Source: Rhizophagus clarus (lineage: Eukaryota > Glomeromycota > Glomeromycetes > Glomerales > Glomeraceae). From it: a DNA stretch of 64,000 bases. A program made the translations under genes and the position numbers. Position 1 is the first letter of the stretch. Every line of letters starts with the position of its first letter. The notes beneath the pieces are model-generated. The model did no database searches. It saw only the letters and a list, made by a program, of their open reading frames with translations, and was not told where the DNA came from. Below, piece by piece: positions 41,450 to 52,194 of this stretch. The stretch spans positions 930,001 to 994,000 of the forward strand of contig BLAL01000197.1 in NCBI GenBank assembly GCA_015698045.1, in the 5' to 3' direction.

Positions 41450-42290
41450 CAAGTCAACAACACCATAGTCGATTTCACATTTGCACTCTTCGACAACGAT
41501 TCCATTCATCACACTTACTCTTTAGGCAGAAACATCCGGCACAATAATAGAAATGACAAAACTAAAATTTCGGTTTTCCACCCTTACCTCCTGAACGACT
41601 TAATCTATTATATTCATTGATTTTGACGCTCGCATTAGGTGGTAAAGTCCATAAAAATTTTATTATAGAAAATATTATGGGTGTTTTTCCTTTTTCAAAT
41701 TTTTTCTTTTTTCATCAATTATTTCTTTCCTCTAGTTTTTACTGTTAATTTATCCATATTTATTTAACTTTCCTTAGGTGATAACCGGTTCATCCTTTGT
41801 GATGGTTATTTGTATATTACATACATTACAATGTTATAATACTTTAATGTAATTACTCTACTTGTGTTTGTCTGCAGTAAAAATAAAAATAAATAAGAAT
41901 ATTTAGGAAATTGGTTACGGAGGCGAACATTAGCTAGCGACTTACTAGTGACTTACTGCGAAGAAGAAAATTAGTGGTCGACAGGCAAAAATGATCTAGA
42001 GTTGCAATCCGTCATCCGATGGATAATCCACTTTATCGATTATACATGGATATTATCAATGTAAGCATATGTATTTATTTACTCATCTCAATCATTATCC
42101 AATAAACTTAAACATTACTTTTCAAAATTATAAAATGAAATTATCATCCGAAAGTAAACAATAAATAATGCATTATCTCGAATCTTTCTATGTTAATATA
42201 AATCTTAATATACGAATTAAGGCATCTTTTTCCAAAAAAGATGAGATTTGAAAATGCATCGGATAACGAATTACGAATATTTTTTATATA
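41450..42290 (+). repeat. Segmental duplication, block A1
   Basis: This block is collinear with about 50400-51360. Shared landmarks are CCACCCTTACCTCCTGAACG, ATTACATACATTACAATGTT, GGCAAAAATGATCTAGAGTT and the CATCCGAT..GATAATC words, in the same order. Neither copy contains an intact gene. The first third may be the remnant of a coding region, since both copies share GACAACGATTCCATTCATCA-like sequence. Confidence 0.6.
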
Positions 42291-42398
42291 GATCAGGTTA
42301 TATATATATATTTTTTTTTTTTTATTTCATTATTTAGTTTATTTTATATTTTCATTTATATATATTTTTTTATTAGTTTATTGTATATAATAATATAA

Positions 42399-43430
42399 GG
42401 TACGTAACGTAAAGAAAAAATTTTTTCCATCTTACGTTACTTACTTATAAATGTCACGTGATTTGACAGTTCTTGTGGCGCGATCGGCTTTTATTTGCTA
42501 TTGTTGTTACCATCACAAAAAAATTAGTTCTCCCACGAACTCTTTTCTATTTTTTTAAAAATTTATCACATAATAAAAAAGTTCAATATTTTAAAGAGCT
42601 TGAGCGTGGAATGTTGTCATTAAGCTGTGACCTATTTTTATTTACAATGAACGCGTTTTTATAAATTTTATGATATTAATTTTAACACTTCAGTTAAGTA
42701 AACAAGATTTGGTGACTAATAAAAATCATTTAACAAGTGAAAATATGCGTGTATTAATTTTATTAATATTGTTTAAATACTTGTAAAGAAATAGATGTCT
42801 TTATTTTAGGAAAAACTGTATTACATTTATTTTTCAATTTTACAGCGTAATTTCAGTGTCTTGCTAAATGAAATAAACTAAAGAAGTTTAATGAAGTTGT
42901 TCAGCAGGTATGGGACCATTTAAAAGTAATTTCATATAAAGTATTGTTATCATTATTAATATTAACACTTTATGACATATTTTTAGCTTTTTTTTTTAAA
43001 AAAATTAAATAGGCCTTGGAAATTTAGATATTAATTTTCATTATGGTTAGTTTTGAATATTTATAAAATAATTAGTGTTTTTATGTGTATTTGAAACTAT
43101 TTCATTAAAAAATAATGTTTATTTGTTTGTTAAAATTGATTTTATTTTAATAAATGTAAAATATTGATTTATAAATAAATGTGTTATCAAAAAATTTATT
43201 TAAGAATTTTTTTAAGGTAAATGTTACAGTACGCGCGAAACAATTATCCAAATCAAAATAAACATTTGCTGTCATACAGATCACGTGATAAAATTAAGAG
43301 GTAAAAAAATTTCATCTTACGTTCCGTGCATTTATTTAAAGGAGAGTAACGTAATTATGTAAATTTGCCACTTTATATTACGCAATTAGCCAAATTACGT
43401 TACGCACTTGCTACCTACCGTCCCCCATCC
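42399..43430. mobile_element. Possible MITE with imperfect inverted ends
   Basis: The left part has GTACGTAACGTAAAG, CATCTTACGTTACTTAC and GTCACGTGATTTGACAG. The right part has the approximate inverse set (CTGTCATACAGATCACGTGA, CATCTTACGTTC, ACGTTACGC). The block is missing from the other copy of the segmental duplication, where about 51360-51600 bridges the same place, which supports an insertion. The ends are uncertain. A 63-codon frame inside is not accepted as a gene. Confidence 0.4.
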
Positions 43431-43464
43431 AATATCTTGGTTATTATCCGGTATTTCTTAATTG

Positions 43465-43860
43465 AGTTTATTTATTTATTCATTCATATAAAAACGATAC
43501 AGCTTACAGGCTAAACAGAGAACGAAAATTACTAGCAAAATCACTATGCCCCAGTAGATAACCTGAAATCCAATCGGCGAACCAATAGAATCGCTCACGT
43601 CTATTTTTATAAAAAACACTCAGGCCTATGCTTGCTGTATCTAAACACTTAAAGTAAAAACCCTAGGACCGAATTATTCTTTCATCTACAAAAATCAAAT
43701 GCCATACGTAAATTCGGAATGGTTTAAAAAATAAGTTGCTTATGTCTACAAAGGTGTGTTAAAAGGAATGTCACTTAGCATGTAATGTGACGCGCGTACA
43801 GTTGAAGAAGAAGTAATAGTAATTCTGGTTGTCTAAAGTAACTAGGAGTACCGGTGTAAT
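43465..43860 (-). mobile_element. Possible retroposon 3' tail
   Basis: On the minus strand this region is less AT-rich and ends in GAATGAATAAATAAATAAAC at about 43470, like a 3' untranslated tail with an A-rich end. It lies within the block absent from the second duplication copy and next to the LINE fragment at 44457. No coding sequence was seen. The family is not identified. Confidence 0.3.
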
Positions 43861-44456
43861 AATTAATTCGTCATTAACTCTGGAGAATGTTTTATCCGAC
43901 TTTCCTGGAAGGAAGTTATTTATTGAATGATTTCTTCATTTATCACACGATACATATTGGACTTATCAGTTAATCAATTTCTTGCATTTATAATTTTTTA
44001 TGTAACTTACTGTAAATAGTTTTGCAAATTTTAGAGAGGTCTTCATAATAGATTGATTAAGTACCACGCACTATCCTGCAAATATAAAAATATATCGTGA
44101 TAATATTCCGTTTGCATTCAATAAATTTACTGAGCACTTTTGAATAAATTCATCTAATAATATTCCGTTTGAATTTGTAAAATTTATCGAGTATAAATCG
44201 AGTGTTTTCGGATAATAACATAAAATATTATTCCGAAAAATGATCACTTTTCGGAGTGGAAACATAATAATAGTAAAATTCGGAACATTTTCGGAATACA
44301 AAAACTAGATAAAAATCGGAGTATATTCATAAGAAATTTTATTATAGGGATCCCGATAAGCCGCAGACATAAGGAAGACGATGAAAACCATTCACAATAA
44401 CCAAAGAATTTTCCATTGGTTTTCACACACAGGATCAAAAATACCAGTTATAATAA

Positions 44457-45180
44457 CAAATATGTAGATTGGGACCTTACAATGACTATAACCCATACGA
44501 TTCTTCTACCAGCAGTCCACTTACAAAACTAAGAGCGTGGCAAATAAAGACAGCTTGTAATCAATTACCAACCATAGACATATTAGATCGCAACTACCCA
44601 AAGATCATCTACAAATGTACAGCCTATTGGTGGTGCAACAACGTTAGCGAAATCAACGACCATATTTGGTCATGTGAAACAGCATTAAGAATTTTCGCCG
44701 CACAACTCAGATATTACATATGTGAACTCAAAACATTTTTAATTAATAATAGTGACCAAGGGGATTATCAATTACACGAGGAATTAGAAACAACAGACTC
44801 TTTAATTGGATTTACCAAGAAAATTTTGACGTCTCAATCAACGACCATTTATATCTAACTTTTAGATGTTTCATTACCAATGAATTCGTCTCAATCTACC
44901 AACATAAATTTTCACAGCATAAAACCAGGAACAAACATATCCTTTTTTGGTTTCGCAAATTAACGCTATTGATCAAAACTTATATATGAAAACCCCGTAA
45001 TCATCGTTTTAAAGAATGGGAGAAGCGACATAACATTACTAAATCCACGTTCAAGAATTACAATTCGCGCTCGTCACATAAAACAAAAACTCACCGACAA
45101 GATATGATACAATATCATTATGTAAATCTGAATAAATCCCGACCATCGGAGAATCAAAATCGCAACGAGATAATAGAGTA
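44457..45180 (+). mobile_element. LINE ORF2 3'-terminal fragment
   Basis: The open frame at 44457-44858 reads LTKLRAWQIKTACNQLPTID, followed by a Cys/His cluster of the kind found after LINE reverse transcriptases (KCTAYWWCNN...NDHIWSCETA). A second piece in another frame continues FRCFITNEFVSIYQ, then KEWEKRHNITKSTFKNY and ends at a stop near 45180, matching the usual charged C-terminus of these LINEs. The reverse transcriptase and endonuclease parts are absent, so it is 5'-truncated. One frame change and an internal stop make it inactive. It lies inside the stretch that is unique to the first copy of the segmental duplication. Confidence 0.6.
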
Positions 45181-45884
45181 GCCTATATTTTTGCCACATC
45201 GAGTAATTTTTTACATAACGGATCGTAATATAATCACTTATTAACTGTGGATACATCTTTTTATATTTCTGTTTTTAATTTTTCTTTTATTTCTTGCTAT
45301 CCCTTTTATCATGGTTTTAATTTTCCCTTTTTGTCTAGAGTAGGTATTACTTACTTTCTAGTTCTTGAACGGGAAGGAGCTGGTTTATTTAAATCAGTTA
45401 TAGTTAGGCTTACGGATTAGCATTACACACATTTATTTTTTAATTAATGCAGTCATTTTACATATCTGTACTGACAATCCGACTTAGAATTCTGCTTATA
45501 ATTTCAATCTTTGTGTACAAGTATAAGATGCACTCCTTAAAATTTTACGGTAGATTATACCATAATAAAAACATATTCCGAATAACACAGCAGTGGCTTA
45601 AAAATGATCAACATTGCAGCCGTCAATTCCAGTCTATAATAAGGAAAGTGGAAAAAAAAGATGATCAGTCAATATAAATGTTAGTAAGTTATTTTAGTGT
45701 TATTTACTACTATATAAATTACTTGTTACGCTTTTTTATAAAAATAAATAAATAAATAAAAAAATAAAATTACTTTATAAATTAAGGCTATAACAATCGG
45801 TAATAAATAAAATATCAAAAGAAATATTCTCGCTATTCCTATTTTACACAACCCGATAGTATAGTAAAAACTGAAAAATACGAT
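45181..45884. other. Upstream region of membrane gene 1, duplicated
   Basis: From about 45485 the sequence (AGAATTCTGCTTATAATTTC, AAAATTTTACGGTA, TATTCCGAATAACACAGCAG) is collinear with 51613-51720, and the last ~90 bp before the ATG match 52100-52194. A (AAAT)n run lies at 45735-45770. No separate gene is supported. Confidence 0.5.
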
Positions 45885-47033
45885 ATGGATCATAAGTTGT
45901 ATGCGACTCTCAATGGCATACCCGGCTTGTTCGCTATTACTGTAGCCATAATTTTCATAGCAATCATAATTCTTATATTCATCGTACGAATTTTTCAATT
46001 TCCGCACCTCCGCCAACAAATTTTTGTTATTGACAATACTAGAAGTGTTCATACAAGAATATTTCAGAAAATCGTTTTCTTGCTTCTAACTGCCGGTTTG
46101 ATAGGAGTTTTCTTATATAATGTCTATATAATGATCTACGATCCCCCCAAGTTTTCTATGACGGTGGAAATGAACAAAAGTCCACCATCTATACTTTCTT
46201 GTTCAATACATAATGGACCAACATTTACTACGGCCAAATATTATACCAATTTTAATAATTATATTAATGAAATTGAGGAACCTGATGATTTATCCGATGA
46301 TTTTAGGGAGTTTACAGGGAGCAATGGTAAATGTAGTTTTTTTAACGGTACATTATCTTCATCATCAAAACTGAGGGATAATGTTGGAGGATTTTATGTC
46401 TTAGGCTTTAGTCAACCAGTAGTTGGTGGCATAGACGATATAGTTAGTAAAAATACTTCCGGTGCATTTGTCTTTATTGGTGACACTAATAATGAGATGG
46501 ACTGGACCCTTCCCATGCCTCAAGGAAACAAATTTAGTAATGTAGGATTTCTATTTTTCAGTGCGGGTGGCTTGTTCCAATATGCAGAAACTCGCCATAA
46601 AGCTTTGAATGGAAGCACTTATCGAAATTTTCAGCTATCTTCCATAGGACAATTTAATTCTATAAATAACACTATCGGAATCATCGCACCTGATTACATT
46701 GTTGCGCAGGTTGAAAATCCATCCCTCACTCTAGCTGACTTTATTAGTAATATCGGCGGTTATCTTGGTATCTGGGGAATTTTCGTCTTTCTCTTTGGTA
46801 GAAAAAAGGTGGATCCATTCGGGTTTGTGTCACGCTTTATATTCATAGATCAGGATAGGGAGAAACTTCTTAAGGAATTGAGCGCAAAGTTAAATATCTC
46901 GAAGGAAAAAGTTAATGATAGTGTTACTGAAACAAGTAATTTAAGTAATCAAACTGGATTCAAGAATTTACTTACAAAATATTACATAGAAACAAATTTC
47001 TACGATCACGCTGTCAAGACACCCGATGTGTAA
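45885..47033 (+). CDS. Three-pass membrane protein, unknown family, copy 1
   Basis: This is a 382-aa, single-exon protein. Hydrophobic segments lie at about residues 14-37 (FAITVAIIFIAIIILIFIVR), 61-84 (VFLLLTAGLIGVFLYNVYIM) and 284-306 (GGYLGIWGIFVFLFG). The basic loop between segments 1 and 2 suggests that it is cytosolic. The roughly 200-residue domain between segments 2 and 3 would then be outside, with N-glycosylation sequons (NGT, NTS, NGS) and a cysteine pair (SCSIHNG and KCSFF). A cytosolic tail with DPFGFVSRFIFIDQDREKLL follows. It starts at the ATG in MDHKLYATLNG. I do not recognise a characterised family; similar lineage-specific membrane proteins are known in these fungi. The paralogue at 52195 has the same design. 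Confidence 0.88.
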   Translation: MDHKLYATLNGIPGLFAITVAIIFIAIIILIFIVRIFQFPHLRQQIFVIDNTRSVHTRIFQKIVFLLLTAGLIGVFLYNVYIMIYDPPKFSMTVEMNKSPPSILSCSIHNGPTFTTAKYYTNFNNYINEIEEPDDLSDDFREFTGSNGKCSFFNGTLSSSSKLRDNVGGFYVLGFSQPVVGGIDDIVSKNTSGAFVFIGDTNNEMDWTLPMPQGNKFSNVGFLFFSAGGLFQYAETRHKALNGSTYRNFQLSSIGQFNSINNTIGIIAPDYIVAQVENPSLTLADFISNIGGYLGIWGIFVFLFGRKKVDPFGFVSRFIFIDQDREKLLKELSAKLNISKEKVNDSVTETSNLSNQTGFKNLLTKYYIETNFYDHAVKTPDV

Positions 47034-47514
47034 TTACAACTAAATACACTTTAGATGTATTCATTATTTTTTCTAGTAGGGAGTGCGCGAAACTATTTAA
47101 ATATCAAACTTGTAACATTTGTTTTTGTAGTAATGTACTATTATAAATAATGTAAAAGGATAAAATGAGACCTTTTTAACGGTTCGAGTCATTCTTATGT
47201 TGTCCATTTTATTTACTCATTATATACTCTCCTATTGTTTCTTGTTTTCAATAATTATATAAATATTAATTAAATAATGAAAAAATGCGTAATTTTTTTT
47301 TTACCATATATACATATACATTAAATAAATATTTTATTCTAATATCAATTTTTTATTTATTAAATCAAATATTATACAACTTTCATTACAATCGCAAATA
47401 AACATAGTAAATAAATAATAATTAATATCTAAATGAAAGCATACATTAATACAGTTAGTAAGTATTTTAAATACAGTATAATAATATAATTTGGAGGTTA
47501 GTAATATTTATCCC
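47034..47514. other. 3' flank of membrane gene 1
   Basis: The first ~190 bp match the 3' flank of membrane gene 2 (GAGTGCGCGAAA, TTCTTATGTTGTCCA, TATTCTCTCCTATTGTTTC-like). The rest is AT-rich up to the MITE. Confidence 0.5.
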
Positions 47515-48164
47515 CCCTATAAAAAATAAGTGTCCGGATAATGTCCAGAAAATGTCCGGAAAAAAATTCTAAAATATTGTCCGGAAATTCTGGACACTGT
47601 GTGTCCGGAAACTGTTCCGAAAACACTGCATTTTCGGGATATTAGGAATTTGTCCTGAAAATGTCCGGAAATGTATTTTCGTAAAATTTTGCCACAAAAG
47701 ATGATCAATGGATAGATGATCATCATTATTCCTTAACCCAAAATTTTTATATCATAGATATATAGTATTTTTGCCTGCTCTGCAATTTTAATTAGTACGA
47801 CAGAAAAGGTTTTGAATGTCAGTTTTGTGCTTTTTGCATTTTTTTACAAAATTAATTTATCCTTTTTTGGAAATAGTATCCAGAATTTGTCCTGAACTTT
47901 TTCATGTCCGGAATTTGTCTATCTGGTTTTTTTACTATGTCCAGAATTTGTCCAGGTTTAACTGTCCAGAATTTGTCCAAAATTTTATACCGAACAAATA
48001 CTGGACGAATTTAGGACAAAGTTAGGACATGTCAAAATTTTAAGTATCAGAAGTGTGTCAGACATGTACCAAAAAAGTGGACATTTTCCGGACACATCAG
48101 ATTTATTCCGGACATTTTCCAGACATTTTTGATAACATTTTCCGGACATTTATTTTTTATAGGG
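47515..48164. mobile_element. MITE of the TGTCCGGA family, copy 2
   Basis: The 24-bp terminal inverted repeats (CCCTATAAAAAATAAGTGTC..., inverted at 48141-48164) match with one difference. CCC flanks both sides (47512-47514 and 48165-48167), consistent with a 3-bp target-site duplication. The body has many TGTCCGGA/TCCGGACA words in both orientations. It sits inside the segmental duplication copy 1 and is absent at the same place in copy 2 (53580-53680), so it inserted after the duplication. It does not code for protein. Confidence 0.82.
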
Positions 48165-48167
48165 CCC

Positions 48168-48931
48168 TTATATTACTAACTTTACATATACTACTAAATT
48201 GAATATTACTATTAAACATTTTGTATTTAAAATATTCTAAATACAAAAAGTTAAAATATTAAATGTACTAAAAATATTTGAGAATCTCAACCTAAAGATA
48301 AAAAAAAAATGTTTGATTATTGTTCAAAAAAAGAGGAAAGAAAAAAAAATTATTTTATGCTTTCTGATTTATTGCAGATTTCAATTTTGGTATTTTAATA
48401 TCAATACCACACTGATTCCTTAATGATGCTTTAAAAAAGTTAATAAAAATATTTTTCACATATGTACTTTACTAAAAATAATTATTTTATTTATATCATT
48501 CTTATAATACTTAAGTAAACCATCTTGAAAGATTTTACAATACAATGTTCAATATTTCAGACATATTTTATCAATACATCTGTTGTCATTATGAAAACAT
48601 TTGTGGTATCATTTCAAATTATTTTTAATTATTATTTGTAATGCTATTTTGTAATAAATATATTATCACTTAACAATTATGTTCATATTACAAATATATA
48701 TCAGTATCATTAAATAACAATTATTAATTTATAGTTAAATAATATTAAATTATTTTACGTATGTTTTGTAATTCAGAAATCGACAACATGATAGAAACTA
48801 ATTAGTAAAAATAGCGGTTTAATTGATACAAAATATAAAACAGGGAATTTCCTTCGGAAAGTGTTAAGTGTGGAAGTTTGCCCAGTTTCACTAACAATCT
48901 TCAGATTTCTGAGCAAACTTCATAACACCTG
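48168..48931. other. AT-rich; start matches the duplicated 3' flank
   Basis: From 48230 to 48370 (TACAAAAAGTTAAAAT, TTTGAGAATCTCAACCTAAA, CTTTCTGATTT) the sequence resumes collinearity with 53685-53850. Beyond that nothing is recognised. Confidence 0.45.
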
Positions 48932-48940
48932 AAATTGCAC

Positions 48941-49190
48941 TGGTCGGCGAATGATGAGTATCAGGTTATGGCATATCAGTTTAATATCATTAATATTTCA
49001 AAAATCCGATATCTGATATCGAATGATAGGCAATATTAAAAATCATATGCATATTAATGATTTTTTAAAAAAATATCACTAAAATATATTTAAACCTATC
49101 AGTAATCTGATAGATTATGGATATTTATATGATAATATTCCAATATTATCAAGAAGCCTTATAATAGGGTATTAGGTTATAACATCGCAT
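48941..49190. mobile_element. 250-bp insertion flanked by 9-bp direct repeats
   Basis: AAATTGCAC occurs at 48932-48940 and again at 49191-49199. Between them lies a segment whose two ends carry related words (GAGTATCAGGTTATGGCAT and GGGTATTAGGTTATAACAT, in direct orientation). The direct repeats look like an 8-9-bp target-site duplication (hAT-like length), but there is no clear terminal inverted repeat. Confidence 0.4.
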
Positions 49191-49199
49191 AAATTGCAC

Positions 49200-49429
49200 A
49201 CCAGGAAATACAAATCTATATGTCAAAAATGTGAAACCTCGCCTTGTGGAAAGAGTGTTGTCAGCCTATTTTTGTACTTCATAGTTCCAGGCTGACCTAG
49301 TTGCTCACTCCTCCAGCCAAGGTAAAAGTAGATAATCAAGCATATTTGTTCTATATGACACCAAGGATGACGTAGCAGTTCTATAGGACATCCTACAAAA
49401 TTATTATTATTATTATTATGTAAAAAAAT
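49200..49429. other. Unrecognised, moderately GC-richer
   Basis: It includes GGCTGACCTAGTTGCTCACT-type sequence and an (ATT)n microsatellite at about 49401-49418. Nothing else is visible. Confidence 0.35.
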
Positions 49430-49640
49430 GATTTTAACATTCTTTTTTTTATAGATTTCATATATGATATAGTAAGTTTCATAATTTACGAAAAATTGTT
49501 AAATTGTAATGTTTTCTAATGCGTTTCTTTTTCCTTTTTGTAGGTTTTAAATTTTGGATCTGGGATACGTGATACAATTAGTTTGAAACCTGTCTTTCTG
49601 TGTTTTAGTGGTACTGTGGTATTTTAGTTTGAAATATTTT
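49430..49640 (+). other. Fragment of the serial-intron leader
   Basis: It contains a GTAAGTTTC donor, a CTAATGCGTTTC branch region, a T-run and a TTTTTGTAG acceptor near 49544. The exon after it (GATCTGGGATACGTGATACA, ATTAGTTTGAAACC) resembles the exons at 17310-17340 and 63460-63485. Confidence 0.45.
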
Positions 49641-50399
49641 CAAACATCAAAATTTTAACATTTAATGTTTTAGTCTAGATAGTGTATTTTAGTTATTAAT
49701 GTATTAATGAATAAAACATTATATAAACAAGATTACATCTCCAAAACTAATTTGTTATGGTTTCGCTAATTCAAGGTTGGACAAATGATCAGCACTACTT
49801 TTGTTGTAAAGGAATCACGTGATTTTCCTGACTGAAATAGACTACGGAGAAGTATATTAAGAAATTTCTCGATTATCAAAACTAACAAAACTAACCTCAC
49901 AAAATCAAAAGCTACTACCTTCTCCCTTTCAACTGGTAACTTACTTCAATGAAATTATTCTCTGTTATATCTTTCGGGTAAAAATTTTATGTCCATGTTG
50001 CAATCTGGATGAGAACACTAATTATCATATAGACTTTTTGTCCCTCACAAAAAGATTCTTTAATTTCTATTTTAGATCTCCATAGAAAAAAATACTTCAA
50101 GGAAATATAATGAAGGCGAGTATTAGTCCACAAGATATCTCACAATATAACTTTTATTCTCCGATCTTCTCATTTCCGTCATGTTTTAACAACTTAATAC
50201 ATTGAATCTATCACATCTTGTTTACTTACTCTTATATTATCTTATACCTACTGAACTCACATAGGTTCGTAGGGGAATTTTCGGCCCATAATAATTCAAC
50301 ACATTTTTAATGGCCTATATAAAGATATTCGCATTCAAATATGGACTGTTAAAAATCAGGCTTTTAAATTATATGAATCCTCCTTAAATGTTAACAAAA
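49641..50399. other. Intergenic, nothing recognised
   Basis: AT-rich sequence before the duplicated block; no ORF is supported. Confidence 0.35.
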
Positions 50400-51360
50400 A
50401 AGATAAACGTTATTACCGACAACGATATCATTCATCACGTGATCATAATAGATCATGACCTTCTCATAGGACTGTACTTGCTCTTGAGGCGGCACAATAA
50501 TAATAGAACTCATGAAATCCCAAAATTTCAGTTTCCACCCTTACCTCCTGAACGATGTAATCTATTCATTGATCTTGACGTTCACATTAGGTGGACGCGA
50601 TCTAGCAACCTCCTCTCACAACGACCGGCAAGGTTTTATTATAGAAAATATTATAGATGGTTTTCCTTTTTCAATTTTTTTTTTTTCTCTTCTTGTTTTA
50701 ATCAATTGTTTCTTTCTTCTAGTTGTTACTGTTAGTTTATCTGCTATCCATATTTACCTTTCCTTAGGTCACTATCTATACGCATAGTATTAGAATCACT
50801 TTTGTGACTGGTAACCAGTTCATCCTTTATGGTGGCTTGAAATCGTTATTTATATATTACATACATTACAATGTTATTGTACTTATTTGCTTTATGTAGG
50901 TAACCACATTACATTAAGAAATTGGCTGCGGAGGAGAACATTAGTGGACGGCAAGAATTTACTGCGGAGAAGAAAATTAGTGGATGACAGGCAAAAATGA
51001 TCTAGAGTTGCAATTCGTCATCCGATAGATAATCGCACATTATCTATTATTCATGGATGTTATCTATAAAAATCGTTTTTTTATTACTTTTCAAGTAACA
51101 TCTCAATGCATTATCCAATAAAATTTAACATTACTTTTCAAAATTAAAGAACAAAAGAAAATTATTAACGGATTGAAAATATCATCCGTGAATAAACAAA
51201 TTCAAACCTAACAAAATTGGTTTTGTAATTAATAAATATTACGTTATCTCAAACCTTTTCTATGTTAAATATAATATATGAATCAAGGGGTAAATTAACT
51301 CTTTCCAAAAATAGATGAGAAGAGATTGAAGATGTCGATCATCCGTCGGATGACACTAAA
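50400..51360 (+). repeat. Segmental duplication, block A2
   Basis: This is the counterpart of 41450-42290 and carries the same ordered landmarks. Together with the membrane gene and its flanks it shows that about 3.5 kb of common sequence was duplicated. Overlapping frames of 90-115 codons here (50388-50787) sit in non-equivalent positions in the other copy and are not accepted as genes. Confidence 0.6.
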
Positions 51361-52194
51361 ATGATCAGTGTTACATCGCATGATTTACTTACCGAGGTAA
51401 ATGAAATTTCGAATCGACTGTGGAGAAGTGGAATAGTGAGCTATGTCTGTATGTTGCTAAGTCAATATTTTTTCGTAATGACACATTTTCGAAGGAAATA
51501 CCCTTCTCAATTGGATAACCATTGTAATTACGGCAATGGCGCAGTAACACGTGATTCGTTTGTGATTTACAGTCTCCTCATATGACTTTTAGCGGAGTTA
51601 AACTTGTAGGTTTTGAATTCTGCTTATAATTTCAATTTTGTGTACAAGTATGAGACGTACTCCTTAAAATTTTACGGTATATTATACCATAAGGAAAGTA
51701 TATTCCGAATAACACAGCAGAAATGATTTTTATTCCATATATTCTTCGTGTTTCACATTTATTGAGAAAGCATAACACAACATATGTATTAATGTCATGT
51801 CATAAAGAACAAACTGGACTTCCGTGGCTTAAAATGATCGACATTGCATTCCGGCGTCAAATTCACAGTCTATAATAGGGTAAGTGAAAAAAAAAGTATA
51901 TGCTAGCAAGTTAATTTAGTAAGTTATTTACTATTATATTCATGTTGCTTGTTACCCTTCCTTTTTTTTTTTAAAAAAAAAAAAAAAAAGAGAAGAATAT
52001 ATAAAATTATTACTGAATGTTAGAAACAACATAATAAAATTAGCGCATACCTTTTGGGATATGATCATCATGGAAATCCCTTATAAATTAAGGCTAGAAC
52101 CATAGAAATCATACCACTAAAATATCAAAATAAATATTCTCGCCATTCCTATTTTACACAACCTCATAGTATAATAAATACTGAAAAATACAAT
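51361..52194. other. Upstream region of membrane gene 2
   Basis: From about 51613 it is collinear with the region upstream of membrane gene 1, with a T/A-run at 51962-51990. A 74-codon frame at 51361-51585 has no recognised family and is not accepted. Confidence 0.45.

Noticed and set aside
42473-42664. 63-codon plus-strand frame
   Set aside because: Lies within the possible MITE at 42399-43430; no family resemblance.
45726-46052. 108-codon minus-strand frame
   Set aside because: Overlaps the start of membrane gene 1 on the opposite strand; it is a shadow of its hydrophobic segment and an AAAT run.
47517-48025. Two frames of about 69 codons
   Set aside because: Same reason: they are inside the second MITE copy and follow its repeat words.
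50388-50787. Two overlapping plus-strand frames of 115 and 91 codons
   Set aside because: The duplicate block at 41.5-41.8 kb does not keep these frames, and composition is poor; the block is treated as duplicated non-coding DNA.
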